From: Diphasiastrum complanatum
Lineage: Eukaryota > Streptophyta > Lycopodiopsida > Lycopodiales > Lycopodiaceae
Reading direction: 5' to 3'
Assembly (NCBI GenBank): GCA_029204225.1
Contig: CM055099.1
Span: 56,234,386 to 56,298,385, forward strand
DNA: 64,000 nt
Every line of letters starts with the position of its first letter. The stretch's first letter is position 1. Positions 10,109 through 20,475 of the stretch are shown piece by piece. The position numbers and the translations under genes are program-made. The notes beneath the pieces were generated by a model that was not told where the DNA came from, made no database searches, and worked only from the letters and a program-made list of their open reading frames with translations.

Positions 10109-13100
10109 CTCCCTCTTCAACATTGGATGCTAGTTTCAACATAGTCTTTGAGCACATTCCAAGATTAGATCTATGCATTAAATATAGGTCCTTTCCCAAT
10201 GGTTTGGTGAAGATATCAGCCACACACTCCTTTGAAGAGACATGTTGAAGCTCCACCTCTTTGGCAATGACTTGATCTCTCACAAAATGGTGAGCAATCT
10301 CAATGTGCTTGCTCCTTGCATGAAAAACAGGATTGCTTGCCAAGCTTTGGGCTGAAAGGTTATCACAAAGTATGATTGGAGTCTTCTCTGGTTCCAGCAA
10401 GTGAAGATCCAATAACATCCTCTTGATCCAAAGAATCTCCTTGGTGCATGTTGTTAATGCCTTGTACTCGGCTTCGGTGGAAGATAGAGAGATAGTTGGT
10501 TGCTTCTTTGATAGCCATGAGACCACTCCATCTCCAAGATAGATTGCAAAGGCACTTGTTGAATTCCTATCCATTTGATCACCTGCAAAATCTGAATCTG
10601 AAAATCCACAAAGGTTAGGTGTAGTACCTCCATACAAGATGCCAAAATCTCTAGATCCCGAGATGTATCTAAGTACTCTCTTTCCTAGCTTCCAATGAGC
10701 CTCACTAGAATCTTGCATAAATTGACTTAGTTTACCAACCACAAAGCTTAGATCAGGTCTTGTGATGGTTAACCATATAAGAGATCCTATTAGCTTTCTA
10801 TAGAGAGTAATGTCCTTGAAGGATCTTTCATTACTTCTTGTAGTTAGCTTTACATTTGATTCCATAGGAGTAGAAACAACTTTACAATCTTCCATATGAA
10901 ACCTTTTTAGAATAGAGTTAACATACTTTTCTTGACATATGAATGTAGATTTAGAAGTTCTAATAATCTCTATTCCTAAGATATAATGAAGTTTACCAAG
11001 ATCTTGAATTTCAAACTCTCTTTTGAGTGCCATCTTGATTTCATCTATATCTAGATTGTTACCACCACTTAAGATAATGTCATCAACATAGATCAAAAGT
11101 AAAGTGATATCATTTTCATTCAATCTAAAGTAGAGAGAATGATCATACTCACTCATAACAAAGTTTTGAGAAAGTAAGAAGGAATTGAGCTTAGCATACC
11201 AACTCCTTGGTGCTTGCTTTAGCCCATACAAACTCTTTTGGAGATAGCACACATGATTAGGCTCATCATGTGAAACATAGCCCTCGGGTTGCTCCATGTA
11301 AATATCTTCTTCAAGATCACCATTCAAGAAGGCATTAGTAACATCCATTTGCCACATATCCCAATCATAAAGAGTTGCAAGAGAGATTAGGATTCGAATA
11401 GTTACCATCTTTGCCACGGGTGCAAAGGTCTCATCATAGTCAATACCATATTCTTGAGCATACCCCTTTGCCACCAACCTTGCCTTGTACTTGTTGATTG
11501 ATCCATCTTGATTTGTCTTGATCTTGAAGATCCACTTACAACCAATTGCCTTCTTGTCCTTTGGAAGCTTTACCAACCTCCATGTGTTGCTTTTGATGAG
11601 TGCTTGATGCTCATGATCCATGGCTTGGATCCATTCCTTCTTTTGAATTGCTTCACCTACACAAGTTGGTTCATCAAAAGAGGTAAGAAAAGCAAAGTTA
11701 GAGTTGTCCACCACTTGCTTTCCTTTTTCATCATAGGTTAGCCTTGATGGCTTAGCCCTTTGCCTTTGAGTCTTCCTTGAAGTTTGCTTTGGAGTGGCAT
11801 CTCCATCTTCATCCAAGACATCTTGCACATCATGATGATTAGTAGGCACATCAACATCAACATCAACAACATTGGAAACATTCTCTTCATGAAAGATGAC
11901 ATCCCTACTTATGACAACTTTCTTTGTAGAAGGAATGTACACTTTGTAAGCCTTGCTTACTTCACTATAGCCAACAAACACACCCTTCTTTGATGAAGGA
12001 TCTTCTTTAGTTCTATCATCAAGTGTGATATTGACAAAACATGTACATCCAAAGATCCTACAATGCTTGACACTCGGCCTTCTACCATAAAGAACCTCAT
12101 GAGGAGTTTTACCATCCAAGGAAGCACTTGTCCATCTATTACATAGATAGTTAGCACATGCTAAAGCTTCCCCCCAAAAAGACTTAGCAAGATTAGCATG
12201 TAGTCTCATTGCCTTGGCACATTCACAAAGGGTTCTATTCTTCCTCTCGGCCACTCCATTCTGTTGTGGAGTCCTAGGACTAGACATCTCCCTCTTAATC
12301 CCATGTGCTATACAAAAGTCTTTGAACCTATTTGAGGTGTATTCCCCTCCATTATCAGATCTTAAGCATTTGATCTTTGTATTGAATTGGTTTTCCATTT
12401 CATTCTTGAACTTGACAAATGCAGCAAACACTTCATCCTTACTTTTAAGAAGATAGATCCAAGTATACCTACTAAAGTCATCAATGAAAGTTGCATACAT
12501 CTTTGCCCCACCATTGCTAGTTGTACTAGAAGAATGAATATCAGAATGCACAAGTTGAAAAGCTTCTTTAGATCTAGAAGTAGATCTAGAATAAGCAAGT
12601 CTATGAGATTTGGACAAGGCACAATGTTCACAAACACTATTGTTTGCAACAAGACTTTTAGGGAGACCAAGAACAAGCTCTTTCTTTGCCATTACCTCCA
12701 AAGATTTGAAGTTGGGATGGCCCAACCTCTTGTGCCAAACTTCTTGGTTTGTCAATTGCTCCCTAGCCATACATCCTTCATGATTAGAGATCACACATGC
12801 ATCAAGCTTGAAAAGTTTACCATGCCTCCTACCTTGAGCAATCAAGGATCCACATTTACTTATCAAACATGCATCTCCAATGAACTCCACATCAAGTCCT
12901 TTGTCAATCATTTGACTTACACTAAGCAAATTCTTAGTGATTGAAGGAATGTACAAAACATTTTCAAGATTTGCTTTCCTATTTGTTGAAAGGGAAATAG
13001 GAATAGTGCCTATGCCTTTGATGTCACATTGACCATCATTTGCAGTGTAGATGATGTTACCTTCTCCCTCATAAGACAATAAGGATGTAAAGTATTCCTT

Positions 13101-14027
13101 ATGTCTTGTCATGTGAGATGAGGCTCCACTATCAATCCACCAAGGATCATTATCATCTATGTTGGCTAACAAACTTGAAGTCATAACAAGTGATTCACAT
13201 GTGTTATGTTCTTCCTCATCTATTGTAAGATTTCCTTGCCTCTCTCCTTGCTCTCTTTTCTTCTTATAACATTCATTTGCAAAATGACCTTTTATCCCAC
13301 AATAAAAGCACTTGAACTTTGACTTATTGTTCTTAGTAGAAGAGGAAGAGGAAGAGTGATCATCATGATCAAAGTTACCACCTTTGGACCATTTGCCTTT
13401 TGTGAAGAAAGCCTCTTCACCTCCACCTTGCAAGGATGCACCATCAAGCTTTGATTGCAACCTATGTTCTTCAGCCAATAAGATTTCTTGCAAGTCAACC
13501 ACACTTGGCAAGACTCTTTGAATGGCAAAACTTTGCACAAGGTTAGCATGTTCATTTAGCAAACCATTCAACATAACTTGGACTATTTCACCATCTTTTA
13601 TGTTCTCATCAATGCATGCTAAATCATCACTTAGGGACTTAACTCTCAAGATAAATGCATGAGCACTTTCACCCTCTCTTTGCCTACTAGAAAATATTTG
13701 TCTCCTTAGGGTCAATACCCTAGATGTGGACTTTGATTCAAAGAGCTTCTTTAAGGCATTCCATGCCTCACTTGCACTTTGACACTTTCCAACTTCCTTG
13801 AGAAGTTCATTTGTAACATTCATTTTAATGATATGAAGAGCCCTTTTGGCCTTCTTATCAAACCTTTGTTGCTCTTGAAGTGTGAGAGGTCTCTCTTCAA
13901 TTTCTGCAACTATGTCCATGAGTTCATTCAACTCAAGTAAGGACTCCATCCTCACTTTCCAAGTAGAGTAGTTTGATGAACTCAACCTTTCACTAGACTC
14001 TAGCATGATCCCACCATTGGAAGCCAT
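10104..14027 (-). CDS. copia gag-pol polyprotein, 1307 residues, uninterrupted
   Basis: A single frame from ATG 14027 to a TGA at 10104-10106. Approximate order by residue: capsid-like gag 1-230; CCHC knuckle CFYCGIKGHFANEC near 240; aspartic protease WWIDSGASSHM near 296; HHCC integrase part (HKRLGHPN); integrase core with HSDIH near 492, RSDNGGEY near 555 and QNGVAERKNR near 590 (D, D, E); RT with YVDD near 979; RNase H with SDSDFAGD near 1142, SSTEAEY near 1185 and LCDN near 1218. All catalytic residues I looked for are present. Expected products are capsid, protease, integrase and RT/RNase H. The stop lies in the LTR and the polypurine tract is translated as the last residues. It is the only element here that could supply enzymes to defective relatives. 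Whether it is expressed cannot be told from sequence. Confidence 0.95.
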   Translation of the reverse strand: MASNGGIMLESSERLSSSNYSTWKVRMESLLELNELMDIVAEIEERPLTLQEQQRFDKKAKRALHIIKMNVTNELLKEVGKCQSASEAWNALKKLFESKSTSRVLTLRRQIFSSRQREGESAHAFILRVKSLSDDLACIDENIKDGEIVQVMLNGLLNEHANLVQSFAIQRVLPSVVDLQEILLAEEHRLQSKLDGASLQGGGEEAFFTKGKWSKGGNFDHDDHSSSSSSTKNNKSKFKCFYCGIKGHFANECYKKKREQGERQGNLTIDEEEHNTCESLVMTSSLLANIDDNDPWWIDSGASSHMTRHKEYFTSLLSYEGEGNIIYTANDGQCDIKGIGTIPISLSTNRKANLENVLYIPSITKNLLSVSQMIDKGLDVEFIGDACLISKCGSLIAQGRRHGKLFKLDACVISNHEGCMAREQLTNQEVWHKRLGHPNFKSLEVMAKKELVLGLPKSLVANNSVCEHCALSKSHRLAYSRSTSRSKEAFQLVHSDIHSSSTTSNGGAKMYATFIDDFSRYTWIYLLKSKDEVFAAFVKFKNEMENQFNTKIKCLRSDNGGEYTSNRFKDFCIAHGIKREMSSPRTPQQNGVAERKNRTLCECAKAMRLHANLAKSFWGEALACANYLCNRWTSASLDGKTPHEVLYGRRPSVKHCRIFGCTCFVNITLDDRTKEDPSSKKGVFVGYSEVSKAYKVYIPSTKKVVISRDVIFHEENVSNVVDVDVDVPTNHHDVQDVLDEDGDATPKQTSRKTQRQRAKPSRLTYDEKGKQVVDNSNFAFLTSFDEPTCVGEAIQKKEWIQAMDHEHQALIKSNTWRLVKLPKDKKAIGCKWIFKIKTNQDGSINKYKARLVAKGYAQEYGIDYDETFAPVAKMVTIRILISLATLYDWDMWQMDVTNAFLNGDLEEDIYMEQPEGYVSHDEPNHVCYLQKSLYGLKQAPRSWYAKLNSFLLSQNFVMSEYDHSLYFRLNENDITLLLIYVDDIILSGGNNLDIDEIKMALKREFEIQDLGKLHYILGIEIIRTSKSTFICQEKYVNSILKRFHMEDCKVVSTPMESNVKLTTRSNERSFKDITLYRKLIGSLIWLTITRPDLSFVVGKLSQFMQDSSEAHWKLGKRVLRYISGSRDFGILYGGTTPNLCGFSDSDFAGDQMDRNSTSAFAIYLGDGVVSWLSKKQPTISLSSTEAEYKALTTCTKEILWIKRMLLDLHLLEPEKTPIILCDNLSAQSLASNPVFHARSKHIEIAHHFVRDQVIAKEVELQHVSSKECVADIFTKPLGKDLYLMHRSNLGMCSKTMLKLASNVEEGV
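10109..10121 (-). other. polypurine tract of the intact copia
   Basis: On the minus strand GTTGAAGAGGGAG abuts the 3' LTR. It also encodes the last residues of gag-pol (VEEG). Confidence 0.85.
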
Positions 14028-15187
14028 GATTCTAATGTTTCTTCAACTTTTAGGTTCTGTCCTAAAGCACTTAGCACTCACTTTTCTCTCAACAAATGAT
14101 AGATAAAGAGATCTATGAAGATTTAGGACCCTAAAACACTTCTATCTTGAACCTAGATGGTTTCCAAGCATAGAAAGGAAGATTGAAACACATGCAACAC
14201 TTTGCACACACTAAGAATGGATTACAAAATCAAACCAACCTGAACACACTCTTGCTTAAGCTCTCAAACTTTCCAGCAAGTGACCAAATCAAGTTATGGT
14301 GTGAAGAGTTACTTGCATTCTTAGAAAATATCCAAAACTAGGATGCCAAGATTACCTAGTAATGAACAAACTTGATCAACTTATGATCAACACACTAAGA
14401 TATTGATTCAACCTGTAAAACCACATGTAAACCACACTTCTAAAAGTTTATAAACTCCAGCAAGTGATAAATACAAGATTTAGAGGTGAATGAATGAGCA
14501 CACTTAGTGAATCACAAGACTAGCTTCACTATCTTGTCAAAATTTGGTGTTTAGATGTAGATCTAAGATCACTTCACATGAGAATGTTCCTCAACCTGTT
14601 AAGAACCTGAAAACACACTTGCATAATGGTTAACACCTTCCAGCAAATGCTCCAATCAAATTACATAAGGAGAGTTACTTACATGCTCAACAAAGTACAC
14701 CAAAATTTATGCCAAAATTGATGACAATCTTTACAATATGCTCTTCACAATGGAGCTTGCAATATGTTCACCCAAAAAAGGGGATCTTTCATCCAAATGG
14801 GAGCTTTGCTCAACCTTTAGGAGAATTACAACTCACTCAAAAGAGCATTTGTCATCCACTTAAGGAGAAGTTTCATCCACTTAAGGAGAGTGTTCATCCA
14901 AGAATGGAGATTGTCAACAATAGGATTGAAAAGAACATTGTTAGTATTGAATATGCACAAGCCTCACAATCACAAATGATTAGGTGTTATGATCTGATCC
15001 AAAATAGTTTCTTTTCAGCCTCTGATCTTCAATAGACCTGAAATATGCTTTTGATCCACAAGTTCAACTCACAAAACAAAGGTTAGTAAGATTTGATCAA
15101 CAAAGCAATGCAAAATCATGCTAGAACTTGATCAAACATCCAAATATCACCAAAAATGGAATACTTAATGTAAATAGAAGCCAACCA
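14028..15187 (-). other. untranslated leader of the intact copia, with degenerate internal repeats
   Basis: About 1160 bases between the primer binding site and ATG. A block that on the plus strand reads roughly caacctg ... ccagcaa recurs near 14235, 14410 and 14590, spaced about 180 bases. A shorter motif catccacttaagga recurs near 14855-14890. No credible ORF. Confidence 0.6.
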
Positions 15188-15199
15188 GCTCTGATACCA
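15188..15199 (-). other. primer binding site of the intact copia (initiator tRNA-Met type)
   Basis: TGGTATCAGAGC on the minus strand, directly next to the 5' LTR. Confidence 0.95.
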
Positions 15200-15854
15200 T
15201 GTGAAAAATACAGATCCTAAGTGGATCTAAACTCCAAGATCATTGGCTTGAATGCTTGCACTCCAAACTACATAAGCTAGGAATTGGCAACACATTCTAT
15301 GCTACCTAGAATGCAAAGAACTTGATCAAAAAGCATTTATCACAAATGGAAACTTCCATAAACATCAAGTGCGGCCCAAAATAGCATTATACAGTCCATA
15401 ATACATCAGCCTATCACTTTTGGAAAGCACCTAAGATCATACACAATAGCTTGAAGACAATACACACAACAATGCTCTCAATGGAGGAAGAAACAATGAC
15501 AATGATCTATTGATCTCAATGAAGCATACAAAAGGTTTCTCCAACCTGTTCTCCACGACTTCCCTACTATTTATGGATGAGGAAGATGACTCTCTCTCCT
15601 CTCTCTAGAAGGTACTTGACCCTAGATATTCCCTATATAGGAAAAATAGCTAAAAATGGCTTATATGACCAAAATACATCAAAATGGTCTCATTTTGAAG
15701 GGTATGAAGTTTGACACTTCATCATACTGAAAAAATACAGTAAATAAAAACATTGTGGCCTGGTTCACACGTGTGAAACTCCAGAACCAAAACTATTCAC
15801 AATTTTAGCCAATTTAGGCCTCAAACTAGCTAGGAAATGTTGACAATTTTCACA
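15200..15854 (-). repeat. 5' LTR of the intact copia
   Basis: 655 bases, TG to CA, identical to the 3' LTR except for three sites. A TATA-like string CCATAAATAG on the minus strand (15567-15576) lies at the place where the related LTR at 2613-3259 has its TATA box. A second AT-rich candidate, TATATAGG, is upstream near 15633-15642. The palindrome TTCACACGTGTGAA is at 15764-15777. Confidence 0.95.
15567..15576 (-). promoter_or_regulatory. candidate TATA box in the 5' LTR
   Basis: CCATAAATAG on the minus strand, just downstream of the CT/GA-rich tract, in the same relative position as the TATA box at 2882-2891. Assignment is by position and similarity only. Confidence 0.45.
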
Positions 15855-16978
15855 GATGATGTGATTAGACGATGTTTGACTGAGGGCGAGATTATCCCCA
15901 TCATATCCTTGCTACATGAAGGAGTTGGTGGTGGACACTCTGCCTCATAAAACATAGCTAGGAAGATCTTACTGGCTGGGTAATGGTGGCCTTCGTTGTT
16001 AAAGGACACTCGTAACTTTGTAAAGGCTTGTGATGTGTGCCAAAGATCCAAAAGACCAGAATTTTTAGATTATATGTCTTTAACCCACATCTTATCTGAA
16101 CAAATTTTTTTTAAATGGGCTATTGACTATGTAGGACCAATCAGTCCTGCCGTGCGATTCACATAGGCAAGATATATTATCGTGGCGACAGATTATTGCA
16201 TGAAGTGGGCAGAGGCTCGAGCAGTAAAGAAAGTTGATGCCAAAACCACTGTTTGGTTCCTTTATGAGCAGATCATTGTACAATTTGGTTGCCCACTCAA
16301 AATTGTCAATGACAGGGGTATGCACTTTTTGAATGCAATAATTGAACACTTGCTATCTACCTTCCTAGTTGTTCACTGCAAAAGTGTCCCATATTACCCA
16401 AGATGTAACAGGCAAGCTAAGTCCACGAGTAAGGTTCTATGTGAAATTCTCACGAAGACAGTGGAAGCCAATTGTTCGGATTGGGAGTTCAAATTACATG
16501 CCGCTCTATGGACATATCTAACAACACCCAAAAAGGCCACTGGCATGACACCATTCCAACTCACGTATGGACAAGAGGCCGTGATGCCTATAGAATTCTA
16601 TGTCCCAGCTTTACGGGTAGCCTACAATTTGAAACTAGATGAAAGTCAGATCCTTGCCCATAGGCTATTCCACCTCCATAAGCAAGAGTCATAAGTGTGC
16701 ACACACAACAAGTGCACAAAAGACGTCAACAAAATTGGCATGACCGCCATATTAAGCTGAAGGAATTTAAAGAAGGAGATAGAGTTCTTCTCTATCAAAC
16801 AAAATTACATAAGGGCAAACTTAAGTTTACTGGCCAAGGTCCTTATATCATTGATCAAATCTTTGCCTCGGGCTACGCTAAACTTAAAACCCTCGAAGGC
16901 ATCCCTCTAGACACAATAGTGAATGGGAGTAGATTACGACGATATCATGAGCGCTACTATTCCTTAGACATGTACTAA
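15855..16978 (+). pseudogene. gypsy-1 integrase remnant
   Basis: It continues the frame cut at 9453. It shows the zinc-binding part (HEGVGGGH ... CDVCQR), then the core (WAIDYVGP, VATDYCMKWAEA, VNDRGMHF). The catalytic glutamate of the usual QAES motif reads K (RQAKST). The C-terminal part follows (WHDRHIKLKEF, FTGQGPY, NGSRLRRYHERYY). Stops occur near 15948, 16166 and 16692. The decayed motifs and lost glutamate mean no activity. Confidence 0.85.
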
Positions 16979-17406
16979 TTGATTGTGTGTCATGTGTGTG
17001 TGCATGCATGTCTGTAATTTCTATCGTTTTGTGATATTGTTTATTTTTTCTGATTCATTTTTTACACCCTTTTCCATTGAATTGTCTGCATGTTTAACAA
17101 TTAATACTTCTTAGGATAGTTTAGGTATGATTTCTCTCAAAATCTACCTCGCTTATATCACTATTGTATAGGTTCCAGATCATAGAGTGCATAGCCAATG
17201 ATAACCATGTTCCAAAATAAGAATCATTTTACGGTTTGAAGCTAGCATCACTTATTCTTGCAAGTGAGGCAATCCAATCCACAACGCACTGGCCTATTGC
17301 AAGGAATTAATCACTACTTAAGAAAAAAGAAAAAAAAGAGACTACTTGCACAAGCTACTAGGCAGCATTCTATCCAAAGTGGAGTCCCAGAACTAAGCAA
17401 GGTATT
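16979..17406 (+). other. non-coding stretch after gypsy-1 pol
   Basis: AT-rich, without a supported ORF. A purine run (about 17320-17342) resembles a polypurine tract, but no LTR follows it, so it may be internal to an element with an extra ORF. Confidence 0.4.
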
Positions 17407-19680
17407 TTGTTAGACATGAAACCTAGTAGGTGCACTACAGAAATTCACTTGATCTCATTTACTAATTTTTCCAAGAAGCTCGCAGTGGCTCATCCTTTCC
17501 TGGAGCGGCTAAACTTCGACACACGACTTTTCTCAGATGTGCAACATGAATGCCTGGTGCGTGCAGCTTATTCTACATTTGATGACGACGAGCTCCAGAC
17601 ATTTAGAATCCCTAGACATGGACAAGGATCCAATTCCTATATCACCACATATCCTAAACCACTTGGGGTTCCCGAATGAAGGAGAGCCTATGCATGGTAG
17701 AGGGCAATCTTTTGATAGGAATTACTTGATAGTTCTATACGGAAGACGATGACACCTCCATCTACAAAATGACAGTTACGTTGTCAAACTCATCTCGGAT
17801 CCAGGATTTAGGACAATGGAAGACCTACTTGTATTACTCACTGAGGTACAATCGTCAAGATTTGACAGGATTCCAAGCAGCACTTTATTCGCCACTTCAT
17901 GTGGGCAGAAGAGCTAAGTATCAAATTATGTGCAACACTCAAAGCAAGAAATCCTTTCACAAAGTGTGAATATCTCCTGCATATGCTCGTAAGCAAAAAT
18001 TACTTGGGTGAATTCCCTAACATTCTCGCTCGAGTGCAAGAGAAATATCTAGATGCGCGATATACCACCTTGACACGAGCTCAGCGCTCCAAGAGGACAA
18101 AAGGGAGAGAGGCAAAGGAAACAAGCAGGCCAACACCCAAACGGCACCACATCACTAGCATTCACACCCGGCAAGGAAACAGAGTTAGAGCCATAGAGGT
18201 TAAAAGAGGATGCCCATAACCAACACACAAAAGGACATTCAAAGGGCCACACACAATGTAAAGACTCATCCAGCAGCAACAAACAGCACTTGCACAAATC
18301 CACCATCCAAGGGCATGGAAATATCAATGAAATAGAAGACACAACACAATCACCCCATCCAGTGCCTAAAGACACCTCAACAATGAAAATCATGGAAGGC
18401 ATTGAAGAAGAATGGACTGCAACATCAAATCCTTCGACGACACATTATGAGGCAAAGGAGATAGAGGCTTAACCTAGTGTCCCACCTGTGTTGTTCATGG
18501 TAAGTGAGTTACGAACCACCATTTCATCAATTTCCATTACACCAACTATCATTGTCACACTACCCAGCACACTCACCCTCACCATTAGACCCCCCTATTG
18601 TCTCCACAAACAAACTCCCACTCCCCACTGCACCAATCACAACCACCTCTATGCAATCTCTGATATATTTTTCAAATGTCTTTGATGCATTCTTCAACAT
18701 TGAAGAATTCTCACTTTCATTACTAAACACACCACTTGCCACCGCCACACCATCTCCTACACCCACCACTATTGCTACTGCCACCACTTCCACAATACTT
18801 TCCATTTTTTTTATCACAATTGTCGACACATCTCCAATCCCTATCACCATCACTCAAACATCACAACCTTCAACTGCTCAATCCGTCCATCACAAATAGT
18901 ACACCACATTATATCAAAACACACAACAAAATTCCCCACCATCCTACGCATCTACCTCTCAACAATATCCTCCTATTGGGGAGTGGCAGTTTTTTTTGAA
19001 AAATGTGCGACAAGCCATCAACGCTCAAAGTGATGCCATGCATTACCTCTACTCTTCAATCAATGAGTATCAAAATTGGTGGAACTTCTCGCAAGAGAAA
19101 AACGTGCAACTGACAAACAAGGTACAAGAATGGTATATTTATTCCACGAAATTATAACAAGAGGTCGCTCAATTAAAAAACAAAGAAAAAAAACTCATGG
19201 TTGACCTCAAAGAGCTGCACCGGAATAATAGGGACGTTCAAGCATGCTTACAACATAGGGATGATCTCATCAAGACCCAAGAAACATAGTTAGAAGGTGA
19301 ACGGTGAAGCCACATGAACTTATGGGCTGCTATGATGGAAAATATTCAACCGATTGATTTCAACCAGTTTCAAGCACCACCAATTTCGGAGGGCACCTAA
19401 TACCTCTCGCTTCCTATCAAAAATTAACTCAGGTACTGATGGCAAACCAGGCGCAAACACAACAAGTGCAGCAGTCCACTCTAGCAAATCAAACTGCGCA
19501 CAACGCACAGATTTAGGGGCTAGAAAGATAGCTAAAAACATAATGCCAGTAGCTACCAAAATTACACACAAAGCACGAAGAAACACAGGCCAAATACTGT
19601 CAGAAGTGGTGAACTCCTACAACTTTGCCACAACACGAACAAGAAGCGAAGGTCGAACAAGAACAATTCGTGAAAGTCAA
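17407..19680 (+). pseudogene. gypsy-1 extra ORF region downstream of pol, decayed
   Basis: Successive open stretches in shifting frames: 17407-17679, 17899-18219 (ending in a basic tract), a proline/threonine/serine-rich part at about 18500-18890, and a charged, possibly coiled-coil part at about 18990-19300. Gypsy-2 has a region in the same place with a similar Thr/Ser/Pro-rich part followed by coiled coil, so I read this as the same kind of additional ORF. No domain is recognised. Some Tat-lineage plant gypsy elements carry extra ORFs of unknown role. The right edge is uncertain. Confidence 0.5.
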
Positions 19681-20410
19681 CGTCCCTTGACTTGAAGCAC
19701 GAACGATTCGTGAATCATAAACATACCTCCAGGACCATAACCACAAAGGGATGCAAAGCAAAAGGTTACGATAGAAATGAAAAGAATGAAAGAAAATGAA
19801 ACAAACGAAACAAATGAAACAAACGAAGGAGAATCTTTTGCACTACCAACTAGCAGCTCAACGGGCTTGGAGCCATAGACTTCATGCCCAGCTGAAACGA
19901 GTGGCAACGATGGAGAGTAACTGATTAGTTGATTAGCGTTAACTAGTCTTGTGATTTCTGCGTTTAGCCATCTTGTAAACTCCACACTATGGAGATATAA
20001 ACTATCCTTTCTGGATCATAAGATATCTGAATAGACAAAATTTTTCTATAAGAGACAGAGAGAGACGTAGCGAGTAGAACGAAAAAGAAAAATACTAGAG
20101 CTGTGCATGAAAGTCTGCCAACGAGCAGAACACAGCGAAAGAGCAGAGTGTCATTTTGCCAACGAGTGAGACACTGACAATCTCGTTCTAAAAATTAAAC
20201 TGATAATATAGTTGCTCTATTTTTTGTGCATCTCCTTGTCTTGTGCTATCTGTATTTATTGCTAGAATGAAATGTGTTCTATGATGTGCAGTTGTGTGTC
20301 TAGGTTCCTGTGAAGCTTCCGCGTAAAAGAAAATTCAAAGACACAAAATCGTTCGTGAATACGAAAACGAAAACGAAATCAAAGACAAAGAGAGTTTCGC
20401 TTTCATGACA
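19681..20410 (+). repeat. LTR-like region upstream of copia F
   Basis: It ends in CA directly before a copia primer binding site and contains a TATA-like gatataaac (about 19992) followed by T- and GA-rich sequence, as expected of a 5' LTR. I could not match it to the sequence after 23001, so the LTR pair is not confirmed and the left edge is unknown. Confidence 0.45.
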
Positions 20411-20424
20411 TGGTATCAGAGCTC
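20411..20424 (+). other. primer binding site of copia F
   Basis: TGGTATCAGAGCTC, the initiator tRNA-Met type, follows ...catgaca and precedes the gag start by about 50 bases. Confidence 0.85.
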
Positions 20425-20475
20425 ACAGGTTATCACTACTGATATCCCAGCAATGATTCTTCTAGACAACACAAT

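Larger units (their letters stand above)
9454..15854 (-). mobile_element. apparently intact autonomous copia element (6401 bp)
   Basis: All expected parts are present: two 655-bp LTRs differing at three positions by my reading, a 5-bp target duplication, primer binding site, polypurine tract and one uninterrupted gag-pol frame. Three differences in 655 bases point to a recent insertion. All three differ as C in the right (5') copy and T in the left one, which would fit deamination of methylated cytosines in the left copy, but three sites are too few to say more. Confidence 0.95.
7647..19680 (+). mobile_element. gypsy-1: decayed Ty3/gypsy element, host of several insertions
   Basis: RT, RNase H and integrase follow in the order typical of Ty3/gypsy, on the plus strand, with a further long decayed ORF region after pol. 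The element is cut by A1 on the left, by a foldback element at 8115-8484 and by the intact copia at 9454-15854. Its 5' LTR and gag are outside the window and I find no convincing 3' LTR. The right limit is approximate. RT and integrase sequence and the extra 3' ORF tie it to the same lineage as gypsy-2 (25522-36779). Confidence 0.75.

Noticed and set aside
14709-15035. Plus-strand 108-codon ORF in the leader of the intact copia
   Set aside because: Antisense to the element, built from local repeats (HPLKE), no family resemblance.
17320-17342. Purine run as the polypurine tract of gypsy-1
   Set aside because: No LTR-like TG start follows, and extra-ORF sequence continues downstream.
18488-18999. 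Overlapping Pro/Thr/Ser-rich ORFs in three frames, tempting as a host structural protein
   Set aside because: They are low-complexity readings of one CA-rich stretch in the place of the gypsy extra ORF; no independent gene signal.
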